Shown here: positions 32,099 through 40,235 of the stretch, in pieces
How positions within the stretch are numbered: position 1 is the first letter of the stretch
How the letters are laid out: each line of letters opens with the position of its first letter
Source of the DNA: Rhizobium sp. RU36D
Lineage (GTDB): Bacteria; Pseudomonadota; Alphaproteobacteria; Rhizobiales; Rhizobiaceae
NCBI RefSeq assembly: GCF_900176345.1
Contig: NZ_FWXU01000029.1
Location: forward strand, 1 to 64,000
Direction of reading: 5' to 3'
DNA: 64,000 nucleotides
Notes under the pieces: model-generated
What the model saw: the letters and a program-made list of their open reading frames with translations, nothing else
Told to the model about the DNA's origin: nothing
The model's database searches: none
Program-made: the position numbers and the translations under genes

Positions 32099-32198
32099 TC
32101 GATCTCCTGGGGATTCCGGAATACAGGGAGAACGGCTATCCTGTCTCCTTCTACTCCCGGACTTCACCCCGGCAACTTATCGGAAGCCAGCACTGCCC

Positions 32199-32591
32199 AT
32201 GTCCAGACACCTCCCCACAGATTACCGCCGCCTTCTCGAGAGCTTGTTCAGGCATCGAATGATCGCACGCGCCCTGCGGGATCGGCCGGAGCTAGTCCAG
32301 GTCGCGCAGCAGGAGAACGACAGCCTTCGGGAGCAGTACGGCGACCACGGCCAGTTCGTGGAGTGGGACGACATCCTGAAGCTGCCTGTCAGCGAGCTCC
32401 GGCAATTGTTGACATCGAGATCGGAGCGGATGTCCCAGCTCCGGATCGACAGCCCTTTCATCCGACCGCTGATCCGCGAGTTCGGCTTCCATGAAGACAA
32501 GCAGCGCCGCCGCATCCTGGATGCGAGCCGCCGTCTGGTCAGCCTCCGTCGGAGCGCGTTCGTTGAGTTCATGGGACCGGGACAGTCGTAG
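32199..32591 (+). CDS. Orphan basic protein, operon C gene 3
   Basis: 130 residues, rich in Arg (RHRMIARALRDRPELVQ, RRRILDASRRLVSLRRS), unlike its acidic neighbours; helical and possibly nucleic-acid binding. No convincing Shine-Dalgarno near its ATG. Terminator follows. Confidence 0.65.
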   Translation: MSRHLPTDYRRLLESLFRHRMIARALRDRPELVQVAQQENDSLREQYGDHGQFVEWDDILKLPVSELRQLLTSRSERMSQLRIDSPFIRPLIREFGFHEDKQRRRILDASRRLVSLRRSAFVEFMGPGQS

Positions 32592-32619
32592 GGACTGTCG
32601 CCCCCTGCCCTTGCCGGAT

Positions 32620-32653
32620 CCGCCGATAGAAAACCCGCCGTCGGCGTCTTTTT
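32620..32653 (+). terminator. CCGCCGA-type terminator of operon C
   Basis: CGCCGA / TCGGCG arms (32621 and 32641) with a nested CCCGCCG, then TCTTTTT. Same family as the other operon ends, slightly degenerate. Confidence 0.75.
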
Positions 32654-32677
32654 CCATGGCTGCAAGAAAAAAGTTTG

Positions 32678-32798
32678 TTGACCGTGCGAGCAATTCCGCG
32701 GGCTGTTTTTCGGCAGCTCATTTTATTGGATTATTGCGCTTGCGGTACGTGCCGCCGACAAGCATCATAATCATAAGGGAAGCGAGACAACGACTTCC
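32678..32798 (+). promoter_or_regulatory. Repeated promoter-leader module, copy D
   Basis: Box 1 TTGTTGACC (TTGACC at 32678), promoter TTGCGG (32740-32745)-N17 with CCGCCGAC-CATCAT, leader stem GGAAGCG / CG(A)CTTCC (32778-32798). Drives the four-gene operon 32826-34339. Confidence 0.78.
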
Positions 32799-32825
32799 TG
32801 ACCTTCAGAGAACAGGGAAAATGAA

Positions 32826-33242
32826 ATGACCAAGAAAATTGAAGACGTCCGGACCACACTTTCCGAGGAAACCGACAAGGCCTTCATCCGCGCCCTCAAC
32901 CGCGCTTGGGAACTGGATGCCGTTGGCGTCGATCGCATGTCGGACGCAGGATATCGCCTCTTTAAGTGGGCGATGGAACAAGCGGCAGACGCCGTCGAAC
33001 AGATCGATCTCGACATCGAAGCCGTTGAAGAGATGTACCACTACGGCAACCACCCGACCGACAGCAATGCATTCGATCGGATCTGCAAGCGCATGAAGGG
33101 TCAGCCGCCGAAGATGTTCGGAGATTACCTTGTCGCCTACGAGCCGGACGCGGAGGGGTTGGGTCTATTCGATCTCGTCATCAACTACGAAGACGAAGGC
33201 AGCGTGAGCATTGCAACCGAGTTGGCTCTGAAAGCAGCCTGA
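32826..33242 (+). CDS. Orphan protein, operon D gene 1
   Basis: 138 residues, ACAGGGAAAATGAA before the ATG. Helical (DAGYRLFKWAMEQAADAVEQ), C-terminal beta part DYLVAYEPDAEGLGLFDLVI. Ends LALKAA. No family. Confidence 0.7.
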   Translation: MTKKIEDVRTTLSEETDKAFIRALNRAWELDAVGVDRMSDAGYRLFKWAMEQAADAVEQIDLDIEAVEEMYHYGNHPTDSNAFDRICKRMKGQPPKMFGDYLVAYEPDAEGLGLFDLVINYEDEGSVSIATELALKAA

Positions 33243-33306
33243 CGACACCAACAGGGCGGCCAAAGGAGCCGCCCACCCCTTTCCCGAGATCACAGGAAAC
33301 CCAGAC

Positions 33307-33630
33307 ATGACCACCACTCTTGAACAGCAGCAGTCGGCCATCGACAGCTACCTCGCCATCTTCGACACCGTGACCGTGTTCGATCGCCATCACCGCAGCA
33401 TCCTTCAGCGTCTCCGGGATGCCCGGAAGAACCTGACCACCGCGAGGGATCTGAGGAGCGCGGTTGAGTTCGCGGAGCATCTCAACAAGGCCTACGATCC
33501 GAAAGTCTCTCCGAAGCTTGCAGATCGCGCTCGCAGCTTCCTCGAAGATCTCCCGGACGTTCCATTCGGAGGTCCGGTCGACCTCGAAATCCCGGCGAAC
33601 AGCATGTTCCGTTCGATCTTCAGCATGTGA
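33307..33630 (+). CDS. Orphan protein, operon D gene 2
   Basis: 107 residues, ACAGGAAACCCAGAC before the ATG. Helical with ARKNLTTARDLRSAVEF. No family. Preceded by a GGGCGGCC..GGAGCCGCCC hairpin, one of five similar copies at operon-internal junctions. Confidence 0.68.
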   Translation: MTTTLEQQQSAIDSYLAIFDTVTVFDRHHRSILQRLRDARKNLTTARDLRSAVEFAEHLNKAYDPKVSPKLADRARSFLEDLPDVPFGGPVDLEIPANSMFRSIFSM

Positions 33631-33638
33631 CCCCAATA

Positions 33639-33662
33639 GGGCGGCAGGAGGAGCCGCCCACC
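33639..33662 (+). repeat. Operon-internal GGGCGGC hairpin (family of five)
   Basis: GGGCGGCAGGAGGAGCCGCCC at this junction and again at 42497; close variants near 30648, 31749 and 33252. Each is a 7-bp GC stem with an AGGAG-containing loop shortly after a stop codon and 25-60 bases before the next start. No T tract, so probably mRNA stabilisation or translation spacing rather than termination. Confidence 0.65.
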
Positions 33663-33685
33663 CATTCCAGAGGAGGAACCCCCAA

Positions 33686-33940
33686 ATGAACCCCAGCACC
33701 CGCTCAATCGCCGCCGCTAGGCGTGCAGAAGCCGTCATCGCGCAGTACCAGAACGCTCTCGCCAGAATGAGCGACCTCGTCGACGATATCGGCTGTTTCC
33801 CTGTCGGATCCAAGGAGTTCGAAGATCTGTTCAAGATCGGCCAGAACCTCAGCGCGTATGCCTACGAGGCCACAGCGATCGAGGAGGCCATTCTCGACAT
33901 CGCCTTCGACATCACAGAGGCCACAAAGGCTGCCGCCTGA
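33686..33940 (+). CDS. Orphan protein, operon D gene 3
   Basis: 84 residues from ATG 33686 (AGAGGAGGAACCCCCAA). Helical, N-terminal basic (RSIAAARRAEAVIAQYQNAL). Ends EATKAAA. No family. Confidence 0.68.
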   Translation: MNPSTRSIAAARRAEAVIAQYQNALARMSDLVDDIGCFPVGSKEFEDLFKIGQNLSAYAYEATAIEEAILDIAFDITEATKAAA

Positions 33941-34051
33941 CACCAGGCGGCCTTCGGCCGCCCCCGACTCCCGGCTGCGCAGCAGCAGATCGCCGGGCTC
34001 GTTATCGCTCCCCACGCGGGTCTCCATCAACTCATCATCAGGAGACCAGAT

Positions 34052-34339
34052 ATGACCATCACAGCACCCCTCATCGACGCGGCATATGTCATCCGCCGCC
34101 TGAATGACGCGAAGGCACTCATTGACACCGGAGGCGGCTTCTACGCCCCGGATGGGGATGCCATCCAGGCACAACAGGATTGCGCCGACGCAATTGGCGA
34201 GATCCGGAAGGACGGACTAACATCCTCCACGGTCGAGCTCGCTGCAGCCGTCATTTCACAAGCTGCCGACTTCGCCCGACTGGACGGCGAGCAAGCCGCC
34301 CTAATCGCGTGGGCGAGCCAGATCCGTAACGCCGCCTGA
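34052..34339 (+). CDS. Orphan protein, operon D gene 4
   Basis: 95 residues, CAGGAGACCAGAT before the ATG. Helical; contains DTGGGFYAPDGDAIQAQQDC. Ends SQIRNAA. No family. The 111-base gap upstream carries a GGCGGCCTTCGGCCGCC hairpin. Confidence 0.68.
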   Translation: MTITAPLIDAAYVIRRLNDAKALIDTGGGFYAPDGDAIQAQQDCADAIGEIRKDGLTSSTVELAAAVISQAADFARLDGEQAALIAWASQIRNAA

Positions 34340-34370
34340 TCCCGATCGTCGATCGATCCTCGACCTCAGA

Positions 34371-34405
34371 ATCCGCCGATGGAAATCCCTGTCGGCGGAT
34401 TTTTC
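34371..34405 (+). terminator. CCGCCGA-type terminator of operon D
   Basis: ATCCGCCGATGG / CCTGTCGGCGGAT arms, T5 tail. Confidence 0.85.
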
Positions 34406-34440
34406 GTGTCCGGCCTGTAATTATTTTCGAGGCCATTTTG

Positions 34441-34582
34441 TTGACCGTAATCGGTGTTCCGAAACGTATCGCTTCCGGTATCCAAGTGATTGTCTTTCCT
34501 TGCGATTTTCTTCGATTTTTTCGATTGCGTTAAGCTCCACCGACAAGCATCCTTGAAGTCAGAGGAAGCGATCAACGCTTTC
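34441..34582 (+). promoter_or_regulatory. Repeated promoter-leader module, copy E
   Basis: TTGACC (34441), box 2 TTCCGGTATCCAAGTGAT, promoter TTGCGT (34525-34530)-N17 with CCACCGAC-CATCCT, leader stem GGAAGCG / CGCTTTC (34564-34582; one G-T pair). Drives 34605-36606. Confidence 0.78.
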
Positions 34583-34604
34583 GGAATAGAGAGAGGAAAT
34601 CAAA

Positions 34605-35042
34605 ATGAACACGGCTCCACTGTCCACGACGAGCTTCGACTACACCGAATTGACCGCTCGGATCGCAACCCTCGCCGTCGCAATCGAGGCTGGCGAATAC
34701 AACCATCGTGCCGAGCTGAAAGCCCTCAAACTTCTCGACAACATGGTCGCGAAGGAACACGGCGAAGGCTTCGACGCTGGCAACATCCACTTCCTCGTCA
34801 TGCGTGAGAACATCGACGAAGATACCGGAACTATCGACAGCGCAATTCTTGAAGCATGCTCGGCCGAGGAGCTTCTGGATCGCGCTGGGATCGATCGCAA
34901 TGGCATGGACGACAGCGCCATAGAAGCCGCTGCTAATAAACTCACACCAGAACAACTGACCGAGATCGCAGAGACTATTCTTGAGGATGAGTATCGCTGC
35001 CTCGTCTTACGCGGCAACGCCGTCTGGTATCCGCGCCGCTGA
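34605..35042 (+). CDS. Orphan protein, operon E gene 1
   Basis: 145 residues, GGAATAGAGAGAGGAAATCAAA before the ATG. Acidic, helical; contains NIDEDTGTIDSAILEACSAEELL. C-terminus RCLVLRGNAVWYPRR. No family. A GAGAGGGCTTCGGCTCTCTCC hairpin follows. Confidence 0.7.
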   Translation: MNTAPLSTTSFDYTELTARIATLAVAIEAGEYNHRAELKALKLLDNMVAKEHGEGFDAGNIHFLVMRENIDEDTGTIDSAILEACSAEELLDRAGIDRNGMDDSAIEAAANKLTPEQLTEIAETILEDEYRCLVLRGNAVWYPRR

Positions 35043-35120
35043 CCCCGAAACGGAGAGGGCTTCGGCTCTCTCCCCTTCTACTCCCCATGACATCACAAGC
35101 ATCCGGAAAGGATCCAGACC

Positions 35121-35555
35121 ATGACCACGACGAAATCCCCACGCCCCACTGCGAAGCCTGTCTCCCGTCCTGTCGGCGGCCCACAAAAGTCCATCGCCAA
35201 CGCGAAGGCAGCGAAGAACGACATCGCGCTACAGCAGCTCCGGGAAACGATCACGATGATCGACAAGCTCGAAATCTTGACCCGAGACATCGAGACCAAG
35301 TTCAAGTCGATCGACCTCAGCGACTTCCCGAAAGGGGATCGCAGCTTGATGGAGCGCCAGATTGAGCTTGCCCAGGCATCGAACTGGGCAACGCTGATCG
35401 CTATCAGTCGAGCCGTTGAGCATGCCGCTAACGGGCTGCTGCACGGCTCTGTGTATCCCCGCGATCTCGCTCGGCCGAAAGAGAAGCCGACCAGAAAAAC
35501 GATCGCCGCCGAGACGATCGGGCTCAATTTCGACCTCACCGATTTCCCCGGATGA
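35121..35555 (+). CDS. Orphan protein, operon E gene 2
   Basis: 144 residues, GGAAAGGATCCAGACC before the ATG. Basic Pro-rich N-terminus (TTTKSPRPTAKPVSRPVGG), then helices and LMERQIELAQASNWATLI. Terminal DLTDFPG echoes an internal IDLSDFPKG. No family. Confidence 0.7.
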   Translation: MTTTKSPRPTAKPVSRPVGGPQKSIANAKAAKNDIALQQLRETITMIDKLEILTRDIETKFKSIDLSDFPKGDRSLMERQIELAQASNWATLIAISRAVEHAANGLLHGSVYPRDLARPKEKPTRKTIAAETIGLNFDLTDFPG

Positions 35556-35688
35556 CCAAACCAAGGGGGCAGTAGAGAGAAGGAGGATCTCGCTGCTGCT
35601 CCTGTCGGCCGCCGTTGTTCCTTGCGAGCTGGCCGCCGACGATTTCGACAACGCGTTCATGAAGTGCGCGACAACAGGAGGAACAGCA

Positions 35689-36606
35689 ATGAGTACTGGC
35701 ACTAGACCACCCATCGAGCCGGATTATTACAACAGCCCCGCATACAAGGCAGCTCAGGAATCCGCCCGAGCCGAAGCGGAGCGCAAAGCTCAATACACGA
35801 GCACGGCGCGATGGTTCCGACAGGAGTCGGAAGCCGAGTTTGCCAAAAACGCGGAAGCTCAGAAGCCGACGACACCGCACAAGGAATATCTCGACCACCA
35901 GATCGTCGAACGCGCAACGATCCGCAAGCTGTCGAGCGACCGGGAGTCTGCTTTTGCCACTCTTCAGCGATCGGTTCCAAAAGAGCTCGGGTCGCAATTC
36001 AGGATCGGTGAGGACACCCCTACCATCGTCAAAGTCCGCGTTGTCGATGAGGCGACGAAGGAAAGCCGCGAGGTGAAACTTCGGCACCTCGCTACGACCA
36101 TTCTCGGCAAGATGCTTCACATCGCGCCAGACGGTTCGAAGTCTCAGATCAACTTTTATATCGCGAACTTCACACCGGGAAACGTCGACCCTCGAAGCAT
36201 GGCCCTTGAGCAAATCCCGCCGCAGTACGACGGCGTGCAGAACAAGACGGTGACCTTTATGGTCGGGAGGAAGCTCAACCCGGATGGATCCCTCGGTGAA
36301 GTCGATCCTCGCTATACGACCGAGGACGGCAAGGCCATCATGACCCGCGATCTCAGTGTCATACAGAAGAAAATTATCGAGATCGGTTGCAACAACATAG
36401 CCATCATCCAAGCCAGAAACGAAGCCGCCGCACGTCAAAGAGCAACCGCAAGTGCCGCTGCCCCGGCCCCGGTGACCGCTCAGTTCGGATCGCAAGCCGA
36501 CCGCGACGCTTTCCGCGCTCACCAAGCTCGCCTTCGGGCTCAGGAAGACGGCCGGAATTATAGTCGTGACCAGGAGCCGGACGCAGGACGCGGATACGGC
36601 CGATAA
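35689..36606 (+). CDS. Orphan protein, operon E gene 3, with AQFGSQADR motif
   Basis: 305 residues from ATG 35689 (ACAGGAGGAACAGCA). Charged N-terminus, globular middle (VRVVDEATKESREVKLRHLA, NKTVTFMVGRKLNPDGSLGE) and a C-terminal AQFGSQADRDAFRAHQARLRAQE shared with 27593. Upstream, the same frame stays open back past 35590 and encodes a signal-peptide-like ISLLLLSAAVVP plus about 25 residues after AAGGAGG, but no standard start codon is present there. Confidence 0.72.
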   Translation: MSTGTRPPIEPDYYNSPAYKAAQESARAEAERKAQYTSTARWFRQESEAEFAKNAEAQKPTTPHKEYLDHQIVERATIRKLSSDRESAFATLQRSVPKELGSQFRIGEDTPTIVKVRVVDEATKESREVKLRHLATTILGKMLHIAPDGSKSQINFYIANFTPGNVDPRSMALEQIPPQYDGVQNKTVTFMVGRKLNPDGSLGEVDPRYTTEDGKAIMTRDLSVIQKKIIEIGCNNIAIIQARNEAAARQRATASAAAPAPVTAQFGSQADRDAFRAHQARLRAQEDGRNYSRDQEPDAGRGYGR

Positions 36607-36637
36607 GCGATCGTCGATCAGCTACTCCGCCGACAAA

Positions 36638-36671
36638 CCCGCCGACAGAAACACCCTGTCGGCGGGTTTTT
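36638..36671 (+). terminator. CCGCCGA-type terminator of operon E
   Basis: CCCGCCGACAG / CTGTCGGCGGG, 11-bp perfect stem, TTTTT. Strongest of the set. Confidence 0.92.
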
Positions 36672-36706
36672 CTGTGCCCGCAAATCTTTTTTCGCACCCC
36701 ATTTTG

Positions 36707-36840
36707 TTGACAAGCTCAGCGTTTCCGAAGGCTATTGCTTCAGCTTTCTAAGTATCTGAAAAATAATAGTTTTCGCCCTCTTGTGCCAGTTCCGCCGATG
36801 GGTGATCCTTTAAATAACGGAAGGAAAATCAATCACTTCC
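36707..36840 (+). promoter_or_regulatory. Repeated promoter-leader module, copy F
   Basis: TTGTTGACA (TTGACA at 36707), box 2 TTCAGCTTTCTAAGTAT, promoter TTGTGC (36781)-N17 with CCGCCGAT-GATCCT, leader stem GGAAG / CTTCC (36819-36840). More divergent promoter than the other copies. Drives the seven-gene operon 36863-39996. Confidence 0.7.
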
Positions 36841-36862
36841 GACTCCAGAGAGGATCACCATC

Positions 36863-37273
36863 ATGTCTAAGAAAATCGCACTCCTGCCGCTGACCGTCGA
36901 AGCCCTGAAGCAGCCTGTTGCCGAGCATCAGGGCAACGCTCTGCGCTGGACGACGAGCCCTCGCCAGATCATTGAGGCCGCCGACGAAATCGAAGATCTC
37001 CGTGTCGCCAGTAAGCTGCCGAAATCCATGTCCATCGGCATGGAAGCCGTCCTGCTCACGGCTGGCCCAAGCCAAGCATACACCGGGCACCAGGTCATCG
37101 GCTCGAAGGTCACCTACCGCTACACCAAGTCCGGATGGCGCGTCGCTTCCGTCGCTCGCGAGACCCGCTATCCGGGACAGCGCGAGAAGGTCGCCCTCGT
37201 CGTCACTGCTGAGCAGGCCGCTGAGATCCAGCAGCGCTCGATCGCAGGCATGATCATCAAACAGGCCGCCTGA
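36863..37273 (+). CDS. Orphan protein, operon F gene 1
   Basis: 136 residues, AGAGAGGATCACCATC before the ATG. Contains YTGHQVIGSKVTYRYTKSGWRVASV, a beta-hairpin-rich core. Ends MIIKQAA. No family. Confidence 0.7.
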   Translation: MSKKIALLPLTVEALKQPVAEHQGNALRWTTSPRQIIEAADEIEDLRVASKLPKSMSIGMEAVLLTAGPSQAYTGHQVIGSKVTYRYTKSGWRVASVARETRYPGQREKVALVVTAEQAAEIQQRSIAGMIIKQAA

Positions 37274-37326
37274 AGCCGACAACCAGAGGGAGGGGTCAAC
37301 CCTCCCCATCTCCCGGAGGAAGCAAC

Positions 37327-37728
37327 ATGAAATACCCAAGCGAAGAGATCGACAGCCGTCCGAACATCAGGATCCTTGAGACCCATGGATTCGACTTCAC
37401 GGACGGCGAAGCTGACCACGGACTGTATAAATACAACACGGTCTACAACGAGAGCGGACAGATCGACGAGTACCTGATGCCGGAGTTCGGGCTAACCAGA
37501 GTCCCTGTTGGCGGCCGCACGCCTCTGTTCCTGCCGCTCAAGAAGACCCGGTTCGAATGGCCAGTCGAACGATCGGAGCCCGTGCTGCGGTCTCGTGAAG
37601 ACCAGTATCACGAGGGCGAATTCTGGAAGGAAAGCGTCCGCGCTCCAAAAGTCGTCTATGACCTCGAGCATCTCGGAATTGATGTCGGCCGCGATGTCAT
37701 CCTCGATCGTCGATCGGAGGGATACTGA
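37327..37728 (+). CDS. Orphan protein, operon F gene 2
   Basis: 133 residues, CCGGAGGAAGCAAC before the ATG. Acidic and aromatic (HGLYKYNTVYNESGQIDEYL); no family. The next start follows one base after its stop. Confidence 0.7.
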   Translation: MKYPSEEIDSRPNIRILETHGFDFTDGEADHGLYKYNTVYNESGQIDEYLMPEFGLTRVPVGGRTPLFLPLKKTRFEWPVERSEPVLRSREDQYHEGEFWKESVRAPKVVYDLEHLGIDVGRDVILDRRSEGY

Positions 37729-37729
37729 G

Positions 37730-38179
37730 ATGAACCGCGCCCACACGCTCATTCAGCTCGGCGGAACACAGCCGATCACCGACGACAACAAGGCCGGGGT
37801 GAACGCGGTCCTGCATTCAACGAAGAACAAGGGTGCCAGCTACCTCCTGCACTTTGATGGCCTCAAGGCCAGATGCGGTGTTGTCGAGAGCACGCTCCGC
37901 AAGCTCGGGTTCCCGGAGTTCTACTGGGATGGCGTTGAGTTCAGCACTTACAGCGACGGCCCCGGCCGACGCTACCCTTTCGACACTGTCGTCGGTGTCT
38001 GGGCGAGAGTGCGCCGGATCGAAGGGAAGTGGCATCTGGTTGATGCCGAGAAGTGCGCGATCTCGAAGACCGAAGACGGCGAGCCGCGCTTTCTGCCCTT
38101 CACGGCGGAACAGTGGGAGCAAATCCCGGAGCCAGACGACAACCCATATCGCCGGGTCAACATCAGATTCACGAAATAG
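37730..38179 (+). CDS. Orphan protein, operon F gene 3
   Basis: 149 residues from ATG 37730 (CGGAGGGATACTGAG). Mixed alpha/beta with ARVRRIEGKWHLVDAEKCAI and FTAEQWEQIPEPDDNPY. No family recognised. Confidence 0.7.
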   Translation: MNRAHTLIQLGGTQPITDDNKAGVNAVLHSTKNKGASYLLHFDGLKARCGVVESTLRKLGFPEFYWDGVEFSTYSDGPGRRYPFDTVVGVWARVRRIEGKWHLVDAEKCAISKTEDGEPRFLPFTAEQWEQIPEPDDNPYRRVNIRFTK

Positions 38180-38191
38180 AGGAGAGAGACC

Positions 38192-38443
38192 ATGACCACC
38201 GTATCTGCACACATCAACGAGTTCATCGCGGAGTTCGCGGATGTCAGTCCAGCGAAGCCGAGGAACGTCAGTCTCGACAGCTTTGCCACGCTCGAAAAAG
38301 CAGGTGCCCGCGCGAGGAAGATGAACCCAGACGCGCCGGACTTCCGTAACCCTGTCCCGAAAGCCGTCGTTCTGCCGAAGGGGATCCCCATCGATCCCCG
38401 GAAGCGGATCGATCTGACCGAGTTCGACGGACTGGGCTGGTGA
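38192..38443 (+). CDS. Orphan protein, operon F gene 4
   Basis: 83 residues, AGAGGAGAGAGACC before the ATG. Short basic/Pro-rich protein (NVSLDSFATLEKAGARARKM); ends TEFDGLGW. No family. Confidence 0.65.
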   Translation: MTTVSAHINEFIAEFADVSPAKPRNVSLDSFATLEKAGARARKMNPDAPDFRNPVPKAVVLPKGIPIDPRKRIDLTEFDGLGW

Positions 38444-38448
38444 CCGAC

Positions 38449-38901
38449 ATGGAGGAAGAGGAAATCGGAATATTCGAGTTCGAGTGGGAACAGCACCTCG
38501 ACGACGAACTGCGTGAGCTTGAGGAGTATGTCTTCGGCAAAGTCACGACCGTCATCGAGAACGACATCCTTCGCCGTCATGCTGGGGAGCCGACCTATGA
38601 GACATCGCAGCAGCTCAGGAGGATCGCTGGCAGGTATCAGCGTGGCGAGCTCGGTGTCGTGCTTCCTGTTCTACTCCCCTTTGCCGGGGGCGACCAGAAG
38701 ACGATGGCCGCTGACTTCTTGTCGACGCTCGAGGAGCAGGACGATGAGAATGTCTTGCTGATGTATCGGCTGGCGAAGAGATGGGCCACTGATCTCGGGT
38801 TCAAGCTGCCGAACGATGCCCCGCCGATCGACGAGCGGCCTATGGATCTTATCGAGATCGAGCATCCATGGCCTGAGATGTCGTCACACGCAATTCACTA
38901 G
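38449..38901 (+). CDS. Orphan acidic protein, operon F gene 5
   Basis: 150 residues from ATG 38449; a GTG at 38440 overlapping the previous stop is an alternative. Acidic helical N-terminus (EEEEIGIFEFEWEQHLDDEL) and YETSQQLRRIAGRYQRGELG. No family. A GGCGGCCTTCGGCCGC-type hairpin follows (about 38958). Confidence 0.68.
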   Translation: MEEEEIGIFEFEWEQHLDDELRELEEYVFGKVTTVIENDILRRHAGEPTYETSQQLRRIAGRYQRGELGVVLPVLLPFAGGDQKTMAADFLSTLEEQDDENVLLMYRLAKRWATDLGFKLPNDAPPIDERPMDLIEIEHPWPEMSSHAIH

Positions 38902-39018
38902 ATGCCGGGTCGTATCGGCCGCCTCGCCCGGCGGCCCGTACGGAGCGACATCGACCAGGCGGCCTTCGGCCGCTTCGAGCCCGATTGCTCTAACAATTCC
39001 AGAGGAGGATCCCCACAC

Positions 39019-39441
39019 ATGACCACACTGCTAACCCCTTCCGGAGAACCGGAAACGATTTTGACACTCGACTACGGCTATATGCTTGTCAGCACCGACC
39101 CCAAGGAGCCTGTGCGTCTCTTCGGCCGCAATGGCAGCAGCGCCGCCGAGGAGTTCGGTATCGACGACATCCCTAGCCTCCGGGCGTTCGTCGCGCCCAT
39201 CATGGAGGCAGCCCTGAAGGCAGGAGGCAGAATGCAGATCATCCACTTCGCTCCTCATGAAGAGGGCATCCGGGAGATGAAGCTAGTCGCCGGATTGCGA
39301 GCCATGAACCTCCGCGGTCATCACCTCGTTCAGATCATCCCGGTCCCGCTCGACATGCCGCTCGATAGCGACGGTCAGCTTTCGTATGACTTCGAGCCCT
39401 TCGAAGCCACTTTCGCATCCCGTTTCGCGGTGAAACACTGA
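39019..39441 (+). CDS. Orphan protein, operon F gene 6
   Basis: 140 residues from ATG 39019 (AGAGGAGGATCCCCACAC). Alpha/beta; contains TLDYGYMLVSTDPKEPVRLF and AGGRMQIIHFAPHEEGIREM. No family. Confidence 0.68.
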   Translation: MTTLLTPSGEPETILTLDYGYMLVSTDPKEPVRLFGRNGSSAAEEFGIDDIPSLRAFVAPIMEAALKAGGRMQIIHFAPHEEGIREMKLVAGLRAMNLRGHHLVQIIPVPLDMPLDSDGQLSYDFEPFEATFASRFAVKH

Positions 39442-39471
39442 GGCCGCCATGACCAATTCGAGGACGGCACC

Positions 39472-39996
39472 ATGACCCGCGATCTCTACAATCTCTTCGA
39501 TATCGAGCGACCGGATCCTTCGCGTGGAGCAGCCTTTTCCGACATCAATGCCGTCCGATCGCTCTTCGACGATAAGAACAACGATCTCGCGGAGTTTGCT
39601 CTCCAGGTGCCGACCGATGATCAACTTCGGCTACTCGCAGAAGATGCCCTGATCTCGATTCAGGATTCAGGGCTTCCGAATGAACTCTGGCCCGGTGTCA
39701 CCGGATCATACTACTTTCCGACGCCCAACCCCGGCCCTTACCACGGCTGGTTTCTCTCGCTGCTCTACTCCGAAGACGGATGGCGGCTCGATCGCATCGC
39801 TGTAGGTGGAGGCGGCAAGCCAAAGTTCCGCGGCTTCATCCTGCAGCTCACCGACAACCGCATACATGCTCTCGAACGCGCCGGGCTGCCAACGCACCAC
39901 TTCGCGCGGGAGCAGCGCATCCGGATGACAGATCACGAAGGCAATATCAGCCATTTCCTTGACTGGTCTCCCCCGAAAGCAAGCAGATCCAAATAG
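39472..39996 (+). CDS. Orphan protein, operon F gene 7
   Basis: 174 residues. Globular with GSYYFPTPNPGPYHGWFLSL and YSEDGWRLDRIAVGGGG. The Shine-Dalgarno is weak (GAGGACGGCACC). No family. Terminator begins 7 bases after the stop. Confidence 0.68.
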   Translation: MTRDLYNLFDIERPDPSRGAAFSDINAVRSLFDDKNNDLAEFALQVPTDDQLRLLAEDALISIQDSGLPNELWPGVTGSYYFPTPNPGPYHGWFLSLLYSEDGWRLDRIAVGGGGKPKFRGFILQLTDNRIHALERAGLPTHHFAREQRIRMTDHEGNISHFLDWSPPKASRSK

Positions 39997-40002
39997 CCAC
40001 CT

Positions 40003-40036
40003 AATCCGCCGACAAGATCTTCCGTCGGCGGATTTT
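40003..40036 (+). terminator. CCGCCGA-type terminator of operon F
   Basis: AATCCGCCGACAAG / CCGTCGGCGGATT arms, T5. Confidence 0.87.
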
Positions 40037-40073
40037 TCATGGCCGCCGCAGAATTATTTTCGATGCAAGTTTG

Positions 40074-40206
40074 TTGACCATCGAAGCAGCCGCCGAACCT
40101 TTTCATTCCAGTTTCAAACCACCCTCTCCCGAGCCTGATTTTTCCGCTTGCGGTAGGCTCCGCCGACGGCAATCCTTGTATTCAGACGAGGGCGATCAAC
40201 GCCTTC
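40074..40206 (+). promoter_or_regulatory. Repeated promoter-leader module, copy G
   Basis: TTGTTGACC (TTGACC at 40074), box 2 TTCCAGTTTCAAACCAC, promoter TTGCGG (40148-40153)-N17 with CCGCCGAC-AATCCT, leader stem GAGGGCG / CGCCTTC (40188-40206; one G-T pair). Drives 40236-41995. Confidence 0.78.
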
Positions 40207-40235
40207 GGAGGATTAGAAGAGAGAGGGAACTCACC

